Shown in pieces: positions 53,358-62,673 of a stretch of 64,000 bases of DNA. The number at the start of each line of letters is the position of its first letter. Positions within the stretch are counted from its first letter, which is position 1. A program made the position numbers and the translations under genes. Source of the DNA: VXRN01 sp963664365 (GTDB lineage Bacteria > Chloroflexota > Dehalococcoidia > Lucifugimonadales > UBA1123); assembly GCA_963664365.1 (NCBI GenBank), contig OY761144.1:2604001-2668000 (forward strand). The letters are read 5' to 3'. Under the pieces are notes generated by a model that saw only the letters and a list, made by a program, of their open reading frames with translations, was not told the origin of the DNA and made no database searches.

Positions 53358-55097
53358 CTATTCGTCGGGCCACTCTTTTCTTGGGAGCGCGCCTTTGGGC
53401 AGGAATCCGAGGACTCTCTTGTCGAACGCGGCCCAGCCGCTTTCCGGCACGAGCTTGGGCCAGTCGAGTTCCATATCCTGATCGAGGCACAGGTACTGGA
53501 ACTCTCGGAGCAGGTCTTCATTCTCCCTGACGGCCTTGGGAGGCTCGCCTTTATCGAGGCAGAACGCCGCCAGCAGCCCCGCGGCCTCTCCGATGTTCCA
53601 CTCCACCGGGTGAAGCCTAAACGCGCCATTGACTAGGTGAGTGACGCCGAGGTTCTTGCAGGCGGGCAGCAGGTTCTCAACGCGGACCGGTATGAGAGAC
53701 CCCATCGGAATCTGGAACGGGAGACATTCGAGGTGTATGCCGTGGTTTCCCCCGGTGCTGAAGTGAAGGTCGATGTGGTACACGCCAACTCCGACGGTGT
53801 CGTTGAAGTACTCCGCCGTCGGGGTTCCGCGCGCCTCGGCTCCGATGTGGTTCTCGGTAACGGTGAAGAGCGACTCGATGCGCCGGGACTCGCGTATGTA
53901 CGGGTACTTGGCGAGGCCGTCCTCCGTGCCCATTGCTTCGGGCGCTAGGTAGAGTCCGGGATAGCCGACGCCGCCATCGGGCCTGGGCGCTTCCGTCTGC
54001 ATCCAGTAGAGGAAGCCGAGCGACTGCTGCCTAGCCTCTTCCAGGTAGCGCTCGACCTCGTCCTCCGGCTTGTCGATGAGATTTCCCTTCTCGTAGTCGT
54101 TCTGCGTCCAGATGACGAGAGTGACCTCGGGAGGGGCGATGCCGGGTGGATAGTGTCCGGGGTAGATGATCCTTCGCCAGTGGAACCAGGCCAGTCCAGG
54201 CGTGTCGGTTTCGTGCGCGAACAGCACACGTCGCTCGATCGTGCGGCCGATGAACTGGTCCTGTCTCTTGGGGTCGATGAAGGAGCTGGCGCTGAGGACG
54301 GGGCGGTCCCAGCTAAAGAGGGGCATCCCCCATTCGGGCGTGAGGTTGGGGGTGTAGTCTCGCCAGAAGTCGTACTGCGCGGGCTTGTCTATTGTGTGGT
54401 CGCCGTCGGGGTCGTGACCCATGGCGAAGACCCAAGTGAGCGCCTGTACGTTGTCGGGCTCCGGGTCTCCGGGCAGGGCGTTCGGCTCGCCCGTGTCGCG
54501 CTGCGACTCGAATCCGGTGACGTACTCCACGTTGGCCATTGGGAGCAGGTCTCCCAACTCGGTGGCGTCGATAACGTAGTCGGCCTCGATGGTCTCCTCG
54601 CGCCCTGTGGACATGTCGAGAAGCTTGACGCCGCGGATGCGGTCTCCGTCGTAGTCCACGGCAATGGGCTTGCGTCGGAGTCGAACTTCGAGGTTGCCCG
54701 CTGCGCGAGGAAACGCAAGCATCTGCTCCAGCACCGCCAGGGCGACGCGCGGCTCGTGGCAGAGTCGGGACACGAAGCCGTTGCCCGGGTTGAGGTAGCG
54801 GTCGGCTCGCGCCTCGGCGGTAAGCGGGTAGTGTTCGCGGTAGTACTGTCGGACGAGTTTGCGGTACTGCTTGTACCTGCCGGTACTTCCGAACTGCTCG
54901 ATCCAGGTATGCTCGTCGGGAGGGACGGCCTGTGAGGTAAGCTGGCCTCCGATCCAGTCGGTCTCTTCGGTCATGATGACGCGCTTGCCGAGGCTGGCAG
55001 CCGACATTGCCGCCGCGCAGCCGCCGGTGCCGCCGCCGACAATGAGTATCTCGGCCCGGGCGTCGCCTGAGCCATGTGGAGGTGAGTATGAGGTCAT
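53358..55097 (-). CDS. FAD-dependent oxidoreductase (FAD_oxidored family)
   Basis: A 579-aa flavoprotein. AEILIVGGGTGGCAAAMSAA is the dinucleotide-binding fold, followed by MTEETDWIGGQLTSQAVPPD, the GG-x-x-TSQ pattern of PF12831-type enzymes. DYVIDATELGDLLPMA gives the second FAD-contact motif (ATG-like). The C-terminus ends in a cytochrome-like fold tail without cysteines. It lies directly behind ABC transport genes and may oxidise the imported compound (inference). The transport genes and the methylase form the same run of minus-strand genes. Confidence 0.9.
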   Translation of the reverse strand: MTSYSPPHGSGDARAEILIVGGGTGGCAAAMSAASLGKRVIMTEETDWIGGQLTSQAVPPDEHTWIEQFGSTGRYKQYRKLVRQYYREHYPLTAEARADRYLNPGNGFVSRLCHEPRVALAVLEQMLAFPRAAGNLEVRLRRKPIAVDYDGDRIRGVKLLDMSTGREETIEADYVIDATELGDLLPMANVEYVTGFESQRDTGEPNALPGDPEPDNVQALTWVFAMGHDPDGDHTIDKPAQYDFWRDYTPNLTPEWGMPLFSWDRPVLSASSFIDPKRQDQFIGRTIERRVLFAHETDTPGLAWFHWRRIIYPGHYPPGIAPPEVTLVIWTQNDYEKGNLIDKPEDEVERYLEEARQQSLGFLYWMQTEAPRPDGGVGYPGLYLAPEAMGTEDGLAKYPYIRESRRIESLFTVTENHIGAEARGTPTAEYFNDTVGVGVYHIDLHFSTGGNHGIHLECLPFQIPMGSLIPVRVENLLPACKNLGVTHLVNGAFRLHPVEWNIGEAAGLLAAFCLDKGEPPKAVRENEDLLREFQYLCLDQDMELDWPKLVPESGWAAFDKRVLGFLPKGALPRKEWPDE

Positions 55098-55136
55098 TGT
55101 GTCCTCCTGGAATCAACTTCTTGAATTTGAAACATC

Positions 55137-56027
55137 CTACGCCCCTCTGAGTCTCGGGTCCAGAATGTCCCTCAGAGCGTCGCCCCACAGGTTGAAGGCG
55201 ATCACCGTAACGCTGATCGCTATGCCCGGCGACAGGACGATCCACGGCGTCTGCCTGGCGTATTCGGCGCCGAACTTCGATAGCATACTGCCCCACGCGG
55301 GAGTAGGCTCAGGCACTCCCAGTCCGAGGAAGCTGAGAGACGCCTCCGTGAGTACGGCGGCTCCGAGCAGCGCGGTGGCCAGGACTATGAAAGGCGCGAC
55401 TGCGTTCGGCATGGTGTGAAGGATGACTATACGCATGTCGCTGGCTCCGATAGCGCGGGCGGCGGTTATGTACTCGGTCTCGCGGATGGAGATCGTGCTG
55501 GCGCGGACGACGCGCACCGCCTGCGGAATCATCACGATTCCGAGCGCAAGGGTCGTGTTCATGAGAGACGGTCCCAGCGCCGCGACTACGACCATCGCCA
55601 TCACCAGCGTCGGAAGGGCCTGGAGCACGTCAACGACACGCTGAACGGTGAGGTCCAACGCTCCCAAAACGTATCCGCTGGCGAGCCCCAGGATTCCGCC
55701 GGTTATGCAGCCTATGGCTATGGCGCCGAATCCCACGATCAACGAGACTCTGGAGCCGTGAATGATGCGGCTGTACACGTCGCGCCCCAGGTTGTCCGTG
55801 CCGAGCCAATGAGCGCCGCCGGGCGGCTGGAAGACGGCGAATGAGTCTTGGGCTATTGGGTTGTAGGGGGCGACCAAGTCCGCGAAGATAGCCAGCAACA
55901 GAACGATCAGCAGCGCCAGCGCCGCGACAGCGCCGAGCGGCTTCCGACGGGAGAAGCGCGCCACGGCATTGGCCCATCCGACCCATGAGTCCACCCGAGT
56001 TATGGGACTTTCGACTACTCGCGCCAC
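55137..56027 (-). CDS. ABC transporter permease (DppC/OppC type), second system
   Basis: A 296-aa permease. It has FSRRKPLGAVAALALLIVLL, HWLGTDNLGRDVYSRIIHGS, and an EAA loop TEYITAARAIGASDMRIVIL. The stop lies 39 bases before the oxidoreductase start. It is coupled to the upstream DppB-like gene with no gap. With the binding protein at 57025-58842 it makes a second peptide/nickel-type importer, again without an ATPase gene alongside. Confidence 0.93.
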   Translation of the reverse strand: MARVVESPITRVDSWVGWANAVARFSRRKPLGAVAALALLIVLLLAIFADLVAPYNPIAQDSFAVFQPPGGAHWLGTDNLGRDVYSRIIHGSRVSLIVGFGAIAIGCITGGILGLASGYVLGALDLTVQRVVDVLQALPTLVMAMVVVAALGPSLMNTTLALGIVMIPQAVRVVRASTISIRETEYITAARAIGASDMRIVILHTMPNAVAPFIVLATALLGAAVLTEASLSFLGLGVPEPTPAWGSMLSKFGAEYARQTPWIVLSPGIAISVTVIAFNLWGDALRDILDPRLRGA

Positions 56028-56984
56028 TTACTCATACCTGACCCGTGGATTCAGCCAGCCGTACAGCAGGTCGGCGGCGAGGTTTGAGATCGCCACCAGA
56101 ATGCCCGTGAGCATCACCAGTCCCTGGACCACGGTGAGGTCCCGGTCGATGATGGCGTCGGACATGTAGCGAGACGCCCCCGGCAGGTTGAAGACCGTTT
56201 CGATAACGACCATCGAGCCGATCATCAGCGGCACCTGGAAGGCTATTACCGTTATGACCGGTATGAAGGCGTTCTTCAACGTGTGTCGGAAGATCACCAC
56301 TCGCTCTCTCAGCCCCTTGGCCCTGGCCGTGCGGACGTAGTCTTCGCGCAACACCTCGAGCATCGACGACCGCGTCATTCTGAGGATGAAGGCGGAACTG
56401 TTGAAGCCCAGCACCAGGGCCGGGAAGATGAACTGGGACATGTTGCCCGTGAAGTCGTCGAAGGGAGAGACGTAGATCAGGGGAGGAATCCAGAAGAAAA
56501 GGCGTATCAGGACGGTCACGATGAGAATCGCGACCCAAAATGACGGCATAGACAGGCCCAGCAGGCTGATGAACCTCAGGGTCTGGTCCAGCCATCCGTC
56601 CTGGGTCATGGCGCTGATGACGCCGAGCGGTATTCCGAGAAGGACGGCGATGACCAAGCCCATGAGTCCCACTTGGATCGAGACGGGTATGCGGCCCTTG
56701 ATGACGTCCCAAGCCGGGACTTGGTATCTGAGGGACTGGCCGAAGTCGCCCGTGAAGACGCCCCTCAGCCAGACCCCGTATTGGACTGCGATGTGACGGT
56801 CCAGTCCCAACTTCTTCCGTATATTCGCTCTTTCCTCATCGTCCAGTCTGCCCACCTGGGCGATGGTGACGTAAACGTCAACCGGGTCTCCCGGCACGAT
56901 GCGGAGCATCACGAATATGACGACCGACAGCGCAAGCAGCGTAGGGACTGCCAGCAGCAGCCGTCTCACTACATATTGCTGCAC
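56028..56984 (-). CDS. ABC transporter permease (DppB/OppB type), second system
   Basis: A 318-aa permease starting YVVRRLLLAVPTLLALSVVI and ending DLLYGWLNPRVRYE. EAA loop: EDYVRTARAKGLRERVVIFR; conserved LMIGSMVVIETVFNLPGASR. It abuts the DppC-like gene exactly. The binding-protein gene ends 40 bases upstream. Confidence 0.93.
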   Translation of the reverse strand: MQQYVVRRLLLAVPTLLALSVVIFVMLRIVPGDPVDVYVTIAQVGRLDDEERANIRKKLGLDRHIAVQYGVWLRGVFTGDFGQSLRYQVPAWDVIKGRIPVSIQVGLMGLVIAVLLGIPLGVISAMTQDGWLDQTLRFISLLGLSMPSFWVAILIVTVLIRLFFWIPPLIYVSPFDDFTGNMSQFIFPALVLGFNSSAFILRMTRSSMLEVLREDYVRTARAKGLRERVVIFRHTLKNAFIPVITVIAFQVPLMIGSMVVIETVFNLPGASRYMSDAIIDRDLTVVQGLVMLTGILVAISNLAADLLYGWLNPRVRYE

Positions 56985-57024
56985 GTCTGAACTCCGCTAG
57001 GAACCGGCGCTGAAGGATCGGAGG

Positions 57025-58842
57025 CTACCGGTCCGCCAGCCATAACTGCTCGAATCGGCTGTTGTTGTGGATGACCTGGCGCTTGACGTAACCCATCACG
57101 TAGGGCTGCATGACCTGCCAGTCCGACTGGAATCCGATCGCCTGCCTTGGCAGCGCTTTCTCGAAGATGTAGCGGTCCACCTCATGCACCATCTTCAGCC
57201 TTGTCTCGAAGTCGAGCTCGGCGGACTGCGCCAGGACCATCTTTTCGAGTTCCTCGTCGCAGAAGTTGATGACCGGGAAGATCGAGCCTCCGCAGGTGAA
57301 GTACCGCAGGAACGGGTCGTCGGCTTCGTCAACCACGAATCCGTCCGAGTCTCCGCTCATGTCGAAGTCGCCGGAGCGGAACCTCTGCGCCTTGACTCCG
57401 GGGTCGAGCGGCACGGCGACGGCGGGTATGCCGATCTCCTTAAGCTGGTCAACCAGCCACTGGCCGAGCGCTTCGGCGGAGACGAACGGCCTGTGGTGTA
57501 TCTCGAGCTCGCGGTCGAAGTCGTAACCGACCTCTTGCACCAACTGCCTGGCCCTCTCGCGGTCCGGCTTTCCGATCAGTCCGAGCGACTGGTCCTCGGG
57601 AAGTCCCCAAGTCCCGAACGGCTGGCGCAGGTTTGTGGTGGAGGGAACAGCCGAGCCCTCGTGAACGATGCGGTTCCACGCGTCGCGGTCCAGCGAGAGC
57701 AGCACCGCCTGGCGTATCCGTATGTCGTCCAGCGGCGGCCTCTGCGTGTTGAAGATGATCGTCTCATGCAGAGTTGTGACTCCACCCTTTACCACGAGGT
57801 TCGGGCTTCTGGCTTGAAGGTCCTTCAGCGTGGTTGGGTTCATGTCGAGCGCGTTGGACAGGTCCACCCTGCCGACAGCGAGAGCGGCTATGCGCGTTGA
57901 GCGGTCGGTGATGATGGGGAACTGAATTCCGTCGAGGTACGGCAGGCCGTCCAGGTAGAAGTCCGTGTTCCTCTCCATCTCCAGAACTTCGCCGGGCCGA
58001 TATCCCTTGAACTTGAAGGGGCCTGCTCCGATGGCTTCCGTCTGCATCCTGGTTATCGGCTTCACGTGCTCGGAGTAGATGGGTGAGAAGGCCGAAGCCA
58101 AGAAGCTCATCAGGCTGGGCTGAATCTGCTTCATATTGAAGACGATGGTGTCCTGGTCGGGAGCGTCAACGGATTCGACGTTGACCCACCAGGGCTTTCT
58201 GGCGTTGACGTCGAACGTGCCTCCCGTAGGCTCTTCCAGAATAGTGTCCGCCGTCCACTTCACGTCTTGCGCCCTGAAGGGATTCCCGTCGTGCCATAGC
58301 ACGCCGTCTCTCAGATCGATTGTCAGAGCCAAGCCGTCGGAACTCCACGACCAGTCCTCTGCCAGGTCCGGCAGGATGGTCGGCGCGCCCTCGGGCGCGA
58401 CCCGGGGGTCGTAGTAGAAAAGCTGGCTGTGGAGGTTCTGGAACGGCCAGGCGACGATGAACGTGGTGGTCTCAATGGGGCTAAAGTGAATGGGCGGCCT
58501 CAGAAGGTAGTTGACCAGGACGCCGCCGGACTGCGGCTCGTCCATGGCCTCTTCTTCGACCACTCGCCGCACCACCGTAGGCACGACTCGCGGCCCCTGG
58601 TCGGGCGCGGCGACGGCGGGCAGCGCGGTAGGCGCGGCGGCTGCCGGGTTAGGCTGAGCCGGGTCCGCGGGCGCTTGCTGAGCGCCGGCGTCTATTGCGG
58701 CGGCAGGCAGGGCCGGCGCTGCCGGCTGAGGGCTTTGCGGCGCCCCCGGCTCCTCCGCCGCGCCGCAGGCTGCGACAATCGCCATGATGGTCAGCGCGGC
58801 AACGACGATCGAGAAAGTCTTCACGGTGAACTTCGGTATCAT
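57025..58842 (-). CDS. ABC transporter substrate-binding lipoprotein (SBP_bac_5), second system
   Basis: A 605-aa solute receptor. Lipobox AIVAAC with Cys26. Residues about 30-105 are a Pro/Ala/Gln-rich stalk (PQSPQPAAPALPAAAIDAGA) ending in VVPTVVRRVVEEE, quite different from the Val-Glu repeats of the first system. Binding domain: LTIDLRDGVLWHDGNPFRAQ, GAGPFKFKGYRPGEVLEME, and DIRIRQAVLLSLDRDAWNRI. GGGAGGAAC precedes ATG 58842. First gene of the operon that also holds two permeases, an FAD oxidoreductase and a DNA methylase. Confidence 0.93.
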   Translation of the reverse strand: MIPKFTVKTFSIVVAALTIMAIVAACGAAEEPGAPQSPQPAAPALPAAAIDAGAQQAPADPAQPNPAAAAPTALPAVAAPDQGPRVVPTVVRRVVEEEAMDEPQSGGVLVNYLLRPPIHFSPIETTTFIVAWPFQNLHSQLFYYDPRVAPEGAPTILPDLAEDWSWSSDGLALTIDLRDGVLWHDGNPFRAQDVKWTADTILEEPTGGTFDVNARKPWWVNVESVDAPDQDTIVFNMKQIQPSLMSFLASAFSPIYSEHVKPITRMQTEAIGAGPFKFKGYRPGEVLEMERNTDFYLDGLPYLDGIQFPIITDRSTRIAALAVGRVDLSNALDMNPTTLKDLQARSPNLVVKGGVTTLHETIIFNTQRPPLDDIRIRQAVLLSLDRDAWNRIVHEGSAVPSTTNLRQPFGTWGLPEDQSLGLIGKPDRERARQLVQEVGYDFDRELEIHHRPFVSAEALGQWLVDQLKEIGIPAVAVPLDPGVKAQRFRSGDFDMSGDSDGFVVDEADDPFLRYFTCGGSIFPVINFCDEELEKMVLAQSAELDFETRLKMVHEVDRYIFEKALPRQAIGFQSDWQVMQPYVMGYVKRQVIHNNSRFEQLWLADR

Positions 58843-58957
58843 TACGGTTCCTCCCTATATTTGTGAGCCAAGTCAGCGTCAACCCGTCAGGGTCTTCAGT
58901 TTGCGCGCCACTCTAATCTCTTGCGCAAGGTTGAATGGTGTCCAGAATAATCGTTAG

Positions 58958-59893
58958 TCATGGATATGTCAATTCAAACTTTTGCACTCTGGCGCCGTCT
59001 AACGTCTCCCCGACGTACAGATTGCCCTTCGAGTCCATCGCGATGGCGTGTCCGGCGATGATGTCGCCGGGAGTGTCCGTGCTCATGCCCCATCCGCCAA
59101 GCCACTGACCCGTGGGCGTCATGATCTTTACGCCCGCCGGGTGTGAGACCGAATGCGGCTCCTGCTTGTCCGGCCCCAACCCTTGCCGAAATCCCAACTC
59201 GGTGACGTACATGTTGCCGTCGGGTCCCTGCCAGATGTGGTCGGGCCTGTGGACGCCGCCCCACTCGCTGACGTACTGGCCGTCCGGCGTGAATATCTGG
59301 ATGCGGCTGTTTTCGCGGTCGGCGACGTAAAGGTTGCCGGTGTTGCCCTCCGCTATGCTGTGCGGGATCCGGAACTGACCGGGGCCGCCGCCGGGTTCGC
59401 CCCACGATCTGATATGCTCACCGGTCGCCGTGTAGTGGTGAATCCTCGCGTTGCCGTATCCGTCCGAGACATAGATTGTGCCGTCCGAGGCGATTGCCAC
59501 GTCGGTAGGACCGTTGAACGGGTCGCCGCTCATCCTCTCGGGCGGATTCTCGGGATCTCCGAGCGTCATTAGCAGTTGACCGTCCTGTGTCCACTTGCGA
59601 ACGGTGTGGTTTCCGATGTCGGTGGTGTACAGGCTTCCGTCCGGGCCGATCTCGAGGTGGTGCGCCGAGCCGAACTGCCCCTCTCCCCAGCTATCGAGAA
59701 CGTTGCCGTCCGTATCCAGCACGATCATGGGGTGGTCGCTGCGGTTGTAAACGAAGACCCTGTCCTGCGCGTCCACTCCGACGCCGACGGCGTGGTTCCA
59801 CTCCCAGCCGTCGGGCAGGTTTCCCCAGCCCTGCACGTGCCTGTAAACATACTTTCCGTACCCGACCACCAGAGACCTAGCTTCGACTGTCAT
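58958..59893 (-). CDS. NHL-repeat six-bladed beta-propeller protein
   Basis: A 311-aa protein made of NHL repeats. Repeated blades include GVGVDAQDRVFVYNRSDHPM, HHLEIGPDGSLYTTDIGNHT, VAIASDGTIYVSDGYGNARI and IAEGNTGNLYVADRENSRIQ. There is no signal peptide, so it is cytoplasmic unless exported unusually. Relatives are called peptidylglycine-amidating-lyase-like or SMP-30-like hydrolases, but catalytic residues cannot be confirmed. It may belong to the ABC operon on the same strand or stand alone. Confidence 0.88.
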   Translation of the reverse strand: MTVEARSLVVGYGKYVYRHVQGWGNLPDGWEWNHAVGVGVDAQDRVFVYNRSDHPMIVLDTDGNVLDSWGEGQFGSAHHLEIGPDGSLYTTDIGNHTVRKWTQDGQLLMTLGDPENPPERMSGDPFNGPTDVAIASDGTIYVSDGYGNARIHHYTATGEHIRSWGEPGGGPGQFRIPHSIAEGNTGNLYVADRENSRIQIFTPDGQYVSEWGGVHRPDHIWQGPDGNMYVTELGFRQGLGPDKQEPHSVSHPAGVKIMTPTGQWLGGWGMSTDTPGDIIAGHAIAMDSKGNLYVGETLDGARVQKFELTYP

Positions 59894-60023
59894 TCCCTAA
59901 CGCTCCTGTCAAACTTGCCTTTCAAGCTGATACTGCCTCAACGTTCAAAGACTGGAGGGGATTATACCACGCTTCGTGATATGATGAACGACACACAACT
60001 CTGTTCTACTAGGATGATGTAGA

Positions 60024-61385
60024 TTGGACGCCATGAAAGACACTGGGCGAGAGACGGCCGGCCCCCGACCTGACGAGACCCAGCCTGCGGATAGCCTGTC
60101 GAGGAACGGCGTCGTTGGAGGCTCTATCCCGCCGTCGCCCGGTACAACTCCGTCCGCAACGAGCGAGGCCAGGCCCCGACGTTGGCGCGCGACCTTCTAC
60201 ACGCTCGGCAATAGGGAGTTCCGGTTACTGTGGCTGAGCATGGTATTCCTCATGTTCGGCATCCAGATGCAGATGATCGTGCGCGGCTACCTCGCATACG
60301 AGATAACCTCGTCGCCGTTCATTCTCGGACTGGTGAACGCCGGATTCGCCATACCGATGCTGTCCCTGGCCCTCTTCGGCGGAGTCGTCGCGGACCGCAT
60401 GGAGCGCAAGCGAGTCATTCAGGCAGGCCAGGTAACATCCGTCATACTCGCGCTCTTCATCGGCGTGTCGGTCTTCACCGGGAACATCTCGTGGGTACAC
60501 CTGTTTGGCGTCTCGATGGCCCAGGGGGCGGTCTTTTCGTTCGTGATGCCCGCGCGGCAAGCGCTCGTGCCCCAAATGGTCGGCAAGGACAACCTGACGA
60601 ACGCGATGTCCCTAGACGCGGGGGCGATGAGCGTGACGACGCTGCTCGCCCCGATGTTCGGGGGCGGCCTGTACAACGTAATCGGGCCGGACGGCGTGTA
60701 CTTTCTGATTGCGGGTTGCTGCGTCGTCGCGATAGCGCTCACCGCTCTAGTTTCGGCTGGGGGTGGAAGCGCAAGCCGCCCGAGCGTCCCCGTGTTCAGC
60801 GACATCGTCGAGGGGCTGAGATACATTGTCCGCAGTCCAATAGTATTGCTCCTCTTGATAATGGGATTGGCGACCGCCCTGCTGGCGATGCCGTTCCGTT
60901 TCCTCATGCCGGTCTTCGTGGTGGACGTGTACGACCGCGGGCCGGAATCTCTGGGGCTGCTTGTCACGATAATGGGAGTCGGATCGCTCGTGGGCGCGCT
61001 GTTCATCGCCTCCATGGGCAAGCGGAGCAGAGGCTTGACGCTGCTGGCCGGCAGTTTCGCCAGCGGGATCGCGTTGGTTCTCGTGGCCGCCATACCCCTG
61101 TACTACGTGGCCGCTGCGCTCATGATATTGATGGGACTCGGAGACGCCGGACGTCGCACGCTCATGATGGCGCTGATAATGGAGGAGGTGGACGATAGGT
61201 ACCGGGGGAGAGTCATGAGCGTCTTCATGATGAACTTCGGCCTGATGCCCCTGGGAGTGCTGCCCGCCGGGGCGATCGCGGAGAGGATGGGAGGCCAATT
61301 CGCGGTCGGGATGCTGGGCATTCTGCTGCTTCTGACCACCGCGCTCATAATGGTCACGCAGCGACGCCTGCGGGAGTTCGACTGA
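60024..61385 (+). CDS. MFS transporter
   Basis: A 453-aa major facilitator protein with about 12 transmembrane helices after a 55-residue disordered Pro/Ser/Thr-rich N-terminus. The loop-2 signature appears as GGVVADRMERKRVIQAGQV (GxxxDRxxRRR-like) between helices 2 and 3; helix 5 has GAVFSFVMPARQALVPQMVG. The style matches the ENTS/EntS-like efflux group. It starts at TTG 60024 or, more normally, ATG 60033. Substrate unknown. Confidence 0.9.
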   Translation: MDAMKDTGRETAGPRPDETQPADSLSRNGVVGGSIPPSPGTTPSATSEARPRRWRATFYTLGNREFRLLWLSMVFLMFGIQMQMIVRGYLAYEITSSPFILGLVNAGFAIPMLSLALFGGVVADRMERKRVIQAGQVTSVILALFIGVSVFTGNISWVHLFGVSMAQGAVFSFVMPARQALVPQMVGKDNLTNAMSLDAGAMSVTTLLAPMFGGGLYNVIGPDGVYFLIAGCCVVAIALTALVSAGGGSASRPSVPVFSDIVEGLRYIVRSPIVLLLLIMGLATALLAMPFRFLMPVFVVDVYDRGPESLGLLVTIMGVGSLVGALFIASMGKRSRGLTLLAGSFASGIALVLVAAIPLYYVAAALMILMGLGDAGRRTLMMALIMEEVDDRYRGRVMSVFMMNFGLMPLGVLPAGAIAERMGGQFAVGMLGILLLLTTALIMVTQRRLREFD

Positions 61386-61548
61386 CGCCAAGACCGGAAA
61401 CAGCCCGGACTCCCACCCAATCAGCGAAATCACCACAATCACAAAAATCACAGTTCATACAACCCTTAGCGCCCCTTAGTGACCCGTGGACAACCTATAT
61501 CCACCAACCAACCCCATCCTGAATATCCCCCAATCCCGCAAATCCTGA

Positions 61549-61587
61549 TTCTACCCCTTGACACCAGCCCAAAGACCATGTATTCTA
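61549..61587 (+). promoter_or_regulatory. promoter in a duplicated 39-bp cassette (repeat-invaded gene copy 2)
   Basis: -35 TTGACA (61558-61563), 17-bp spacer, -10 TATTCT (61581-61586). The 39 bases from 61549 to 61587 recur at 63205-63243 in front of recA with a single base change. The rest of 61386-61548 holds the AACTGTGATTTTTGTGATTG and CAGGATTT-GGGATTGGGG repeats in inverted orientation relative to 27 kb. Confidence 0.8.
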
Positions 61588-61653
61588 AACAGAACTGTCG
61601 TACACCCACTATCCACTATCCACCAACCACTAAAAACTAAAAACCAAAAACTA

Positions 61654-62562
61654 ATGACTCAACAAACCCAACAGACACCATCTAACCCGGCCCTCGACTT
61701 CGCCAACGCCATCCGCGAGGAAACCGACAACGGTCTCGAACTCATCGAGATCCTACACGACATCGCCCAAGGCAACGACCAGAAGGCCACCCCCAACGAC
61801 CGCATCACTGCCGCCAACATCCTCGCCGACAGAGGATTCGGCAAATGCCCCAGGCAAATCGACCCCAACCCGGCCCCAACACCCAAATCCGACGCCAACG
61901 ACGCCAACGACGTAGGGGCGATTCGCGAATCGCCCTCGGTGCCCGACGCCCAAAACCCCCGCCCCGTAACCCAAATCAAAGACTCCCTGGACCAGGCCCT
62001 CGGCCCGGCCCCAACTACCCACTCGCCACAATCTACTAACCACTATTCACAATCCACCATCCACTTCACCATCCAACAACACATCATCGAAATCACCAAC
62101 AACGGACAGACCATCCGAGACACACTCAAAGAAATCGCCCGGGCCAAAGACGACCCGAAAGTCACCCCCTACCACCGCGCAAGAGCCGCGCGTATCCTGC
62201 TCGACCGTCTCCTCGGAACCGACAGCGCCCTCGAAACGAGGACCAAACCCTACGTCCGCCCGGTCAGACAAATCGACCCCGACGACCTGGCCGAAATCGA
62301 CGCCAAACTCCAGCGAATGGAGGACGAGGGCATACTCACGCCCTACCCGGACGGTCACAGAGACAACATAACCGTGCCTGAGATACCCGAAGGCTTCGAT
62401 CCCACCCCATATCTGAAAGAAGCATCCGAAAAGTTCAAGGCCGACATCAAGATGCAGCTCGAACGACAGAAGGCATGGCCCGCCGTCGAAGAACGAAGGC
62501 GGAAGAAACTCGCCAAAATCTACCCCTCTCACTCCGAAGACGGCAAACCGCCGGACCCATAA
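61654..62562 (+). CDS. repeat-invaded family protein, copy 2 (small-terminase-like helical repeats)
   Basis: A 302-aa paralogue of 26038-27018. Shared segments: QTPSNPALDFANAIRE near the start, LIEILHDIAQGNDQ, AANILADRGFGKCP, QHIIEITNNGQTIRDTLKEI, ARAARILLDRLLGT, YVRPVRQIDPDDLAE, KAWPAVEERRRKKLA and a PPDP end. The two copies differ exactly where repeats have entered: here a GTAGGGGCG element (61912-61937) and a CCACTATTCACAATCCACC-like stretch (62020-62064). The start is ATG 61654. Two similar helical units occur within the protein. A small-terminase-like function is inferred from the unit style and from a large-terminase-like fragment downstream. Confidence 0.75.
   Translation: MTQQTQQTPSNPALDFANAIREETDNGLELIEILHDIAQGNDQKATPNDRITAANILADRGFGKCPRQIDPNPAPTPKSDANDANDVGAIRESPSVPDAQNPRPVTQIKDSLDQALGPAPTTHSPQSTNHYSQSTIHFTIQQHIIEITNNGQTIRDTLKEIARAKDDPKVTPYHRARAARILLDRLLGTDSALETRTKPYVRPVRQIDPDDLAEIDAKLQRMEDEGILTPYPDGHRDNITVPEIPEGFDPTPYLKEASEKFKADIKMQLERQKAWPAVEERRRKKLAKIYPSHSEDGKPPDP
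61912..61937. repeat. dispersed palindromic repeat, GTAGGGGCG...CGCCC type, inside a gene
   Basis: GGGCGATTCGCGAATCGCCC is a perfect 20-bp palindrome in frame within the copy-2 coding sequence; a relative is at 52213-52240. Confidence 0.8.
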
Positions 62563-62673
62563 CCATGACGACCTCCGAAAACATCCTATCCGAAATCATC
62601 GACGAGTTGAGGCCACTCCCGCACGCCCAGCGTGCGGCCCTTGCTCGCGTCTATCGTCAGGCGCTCGACGAAC

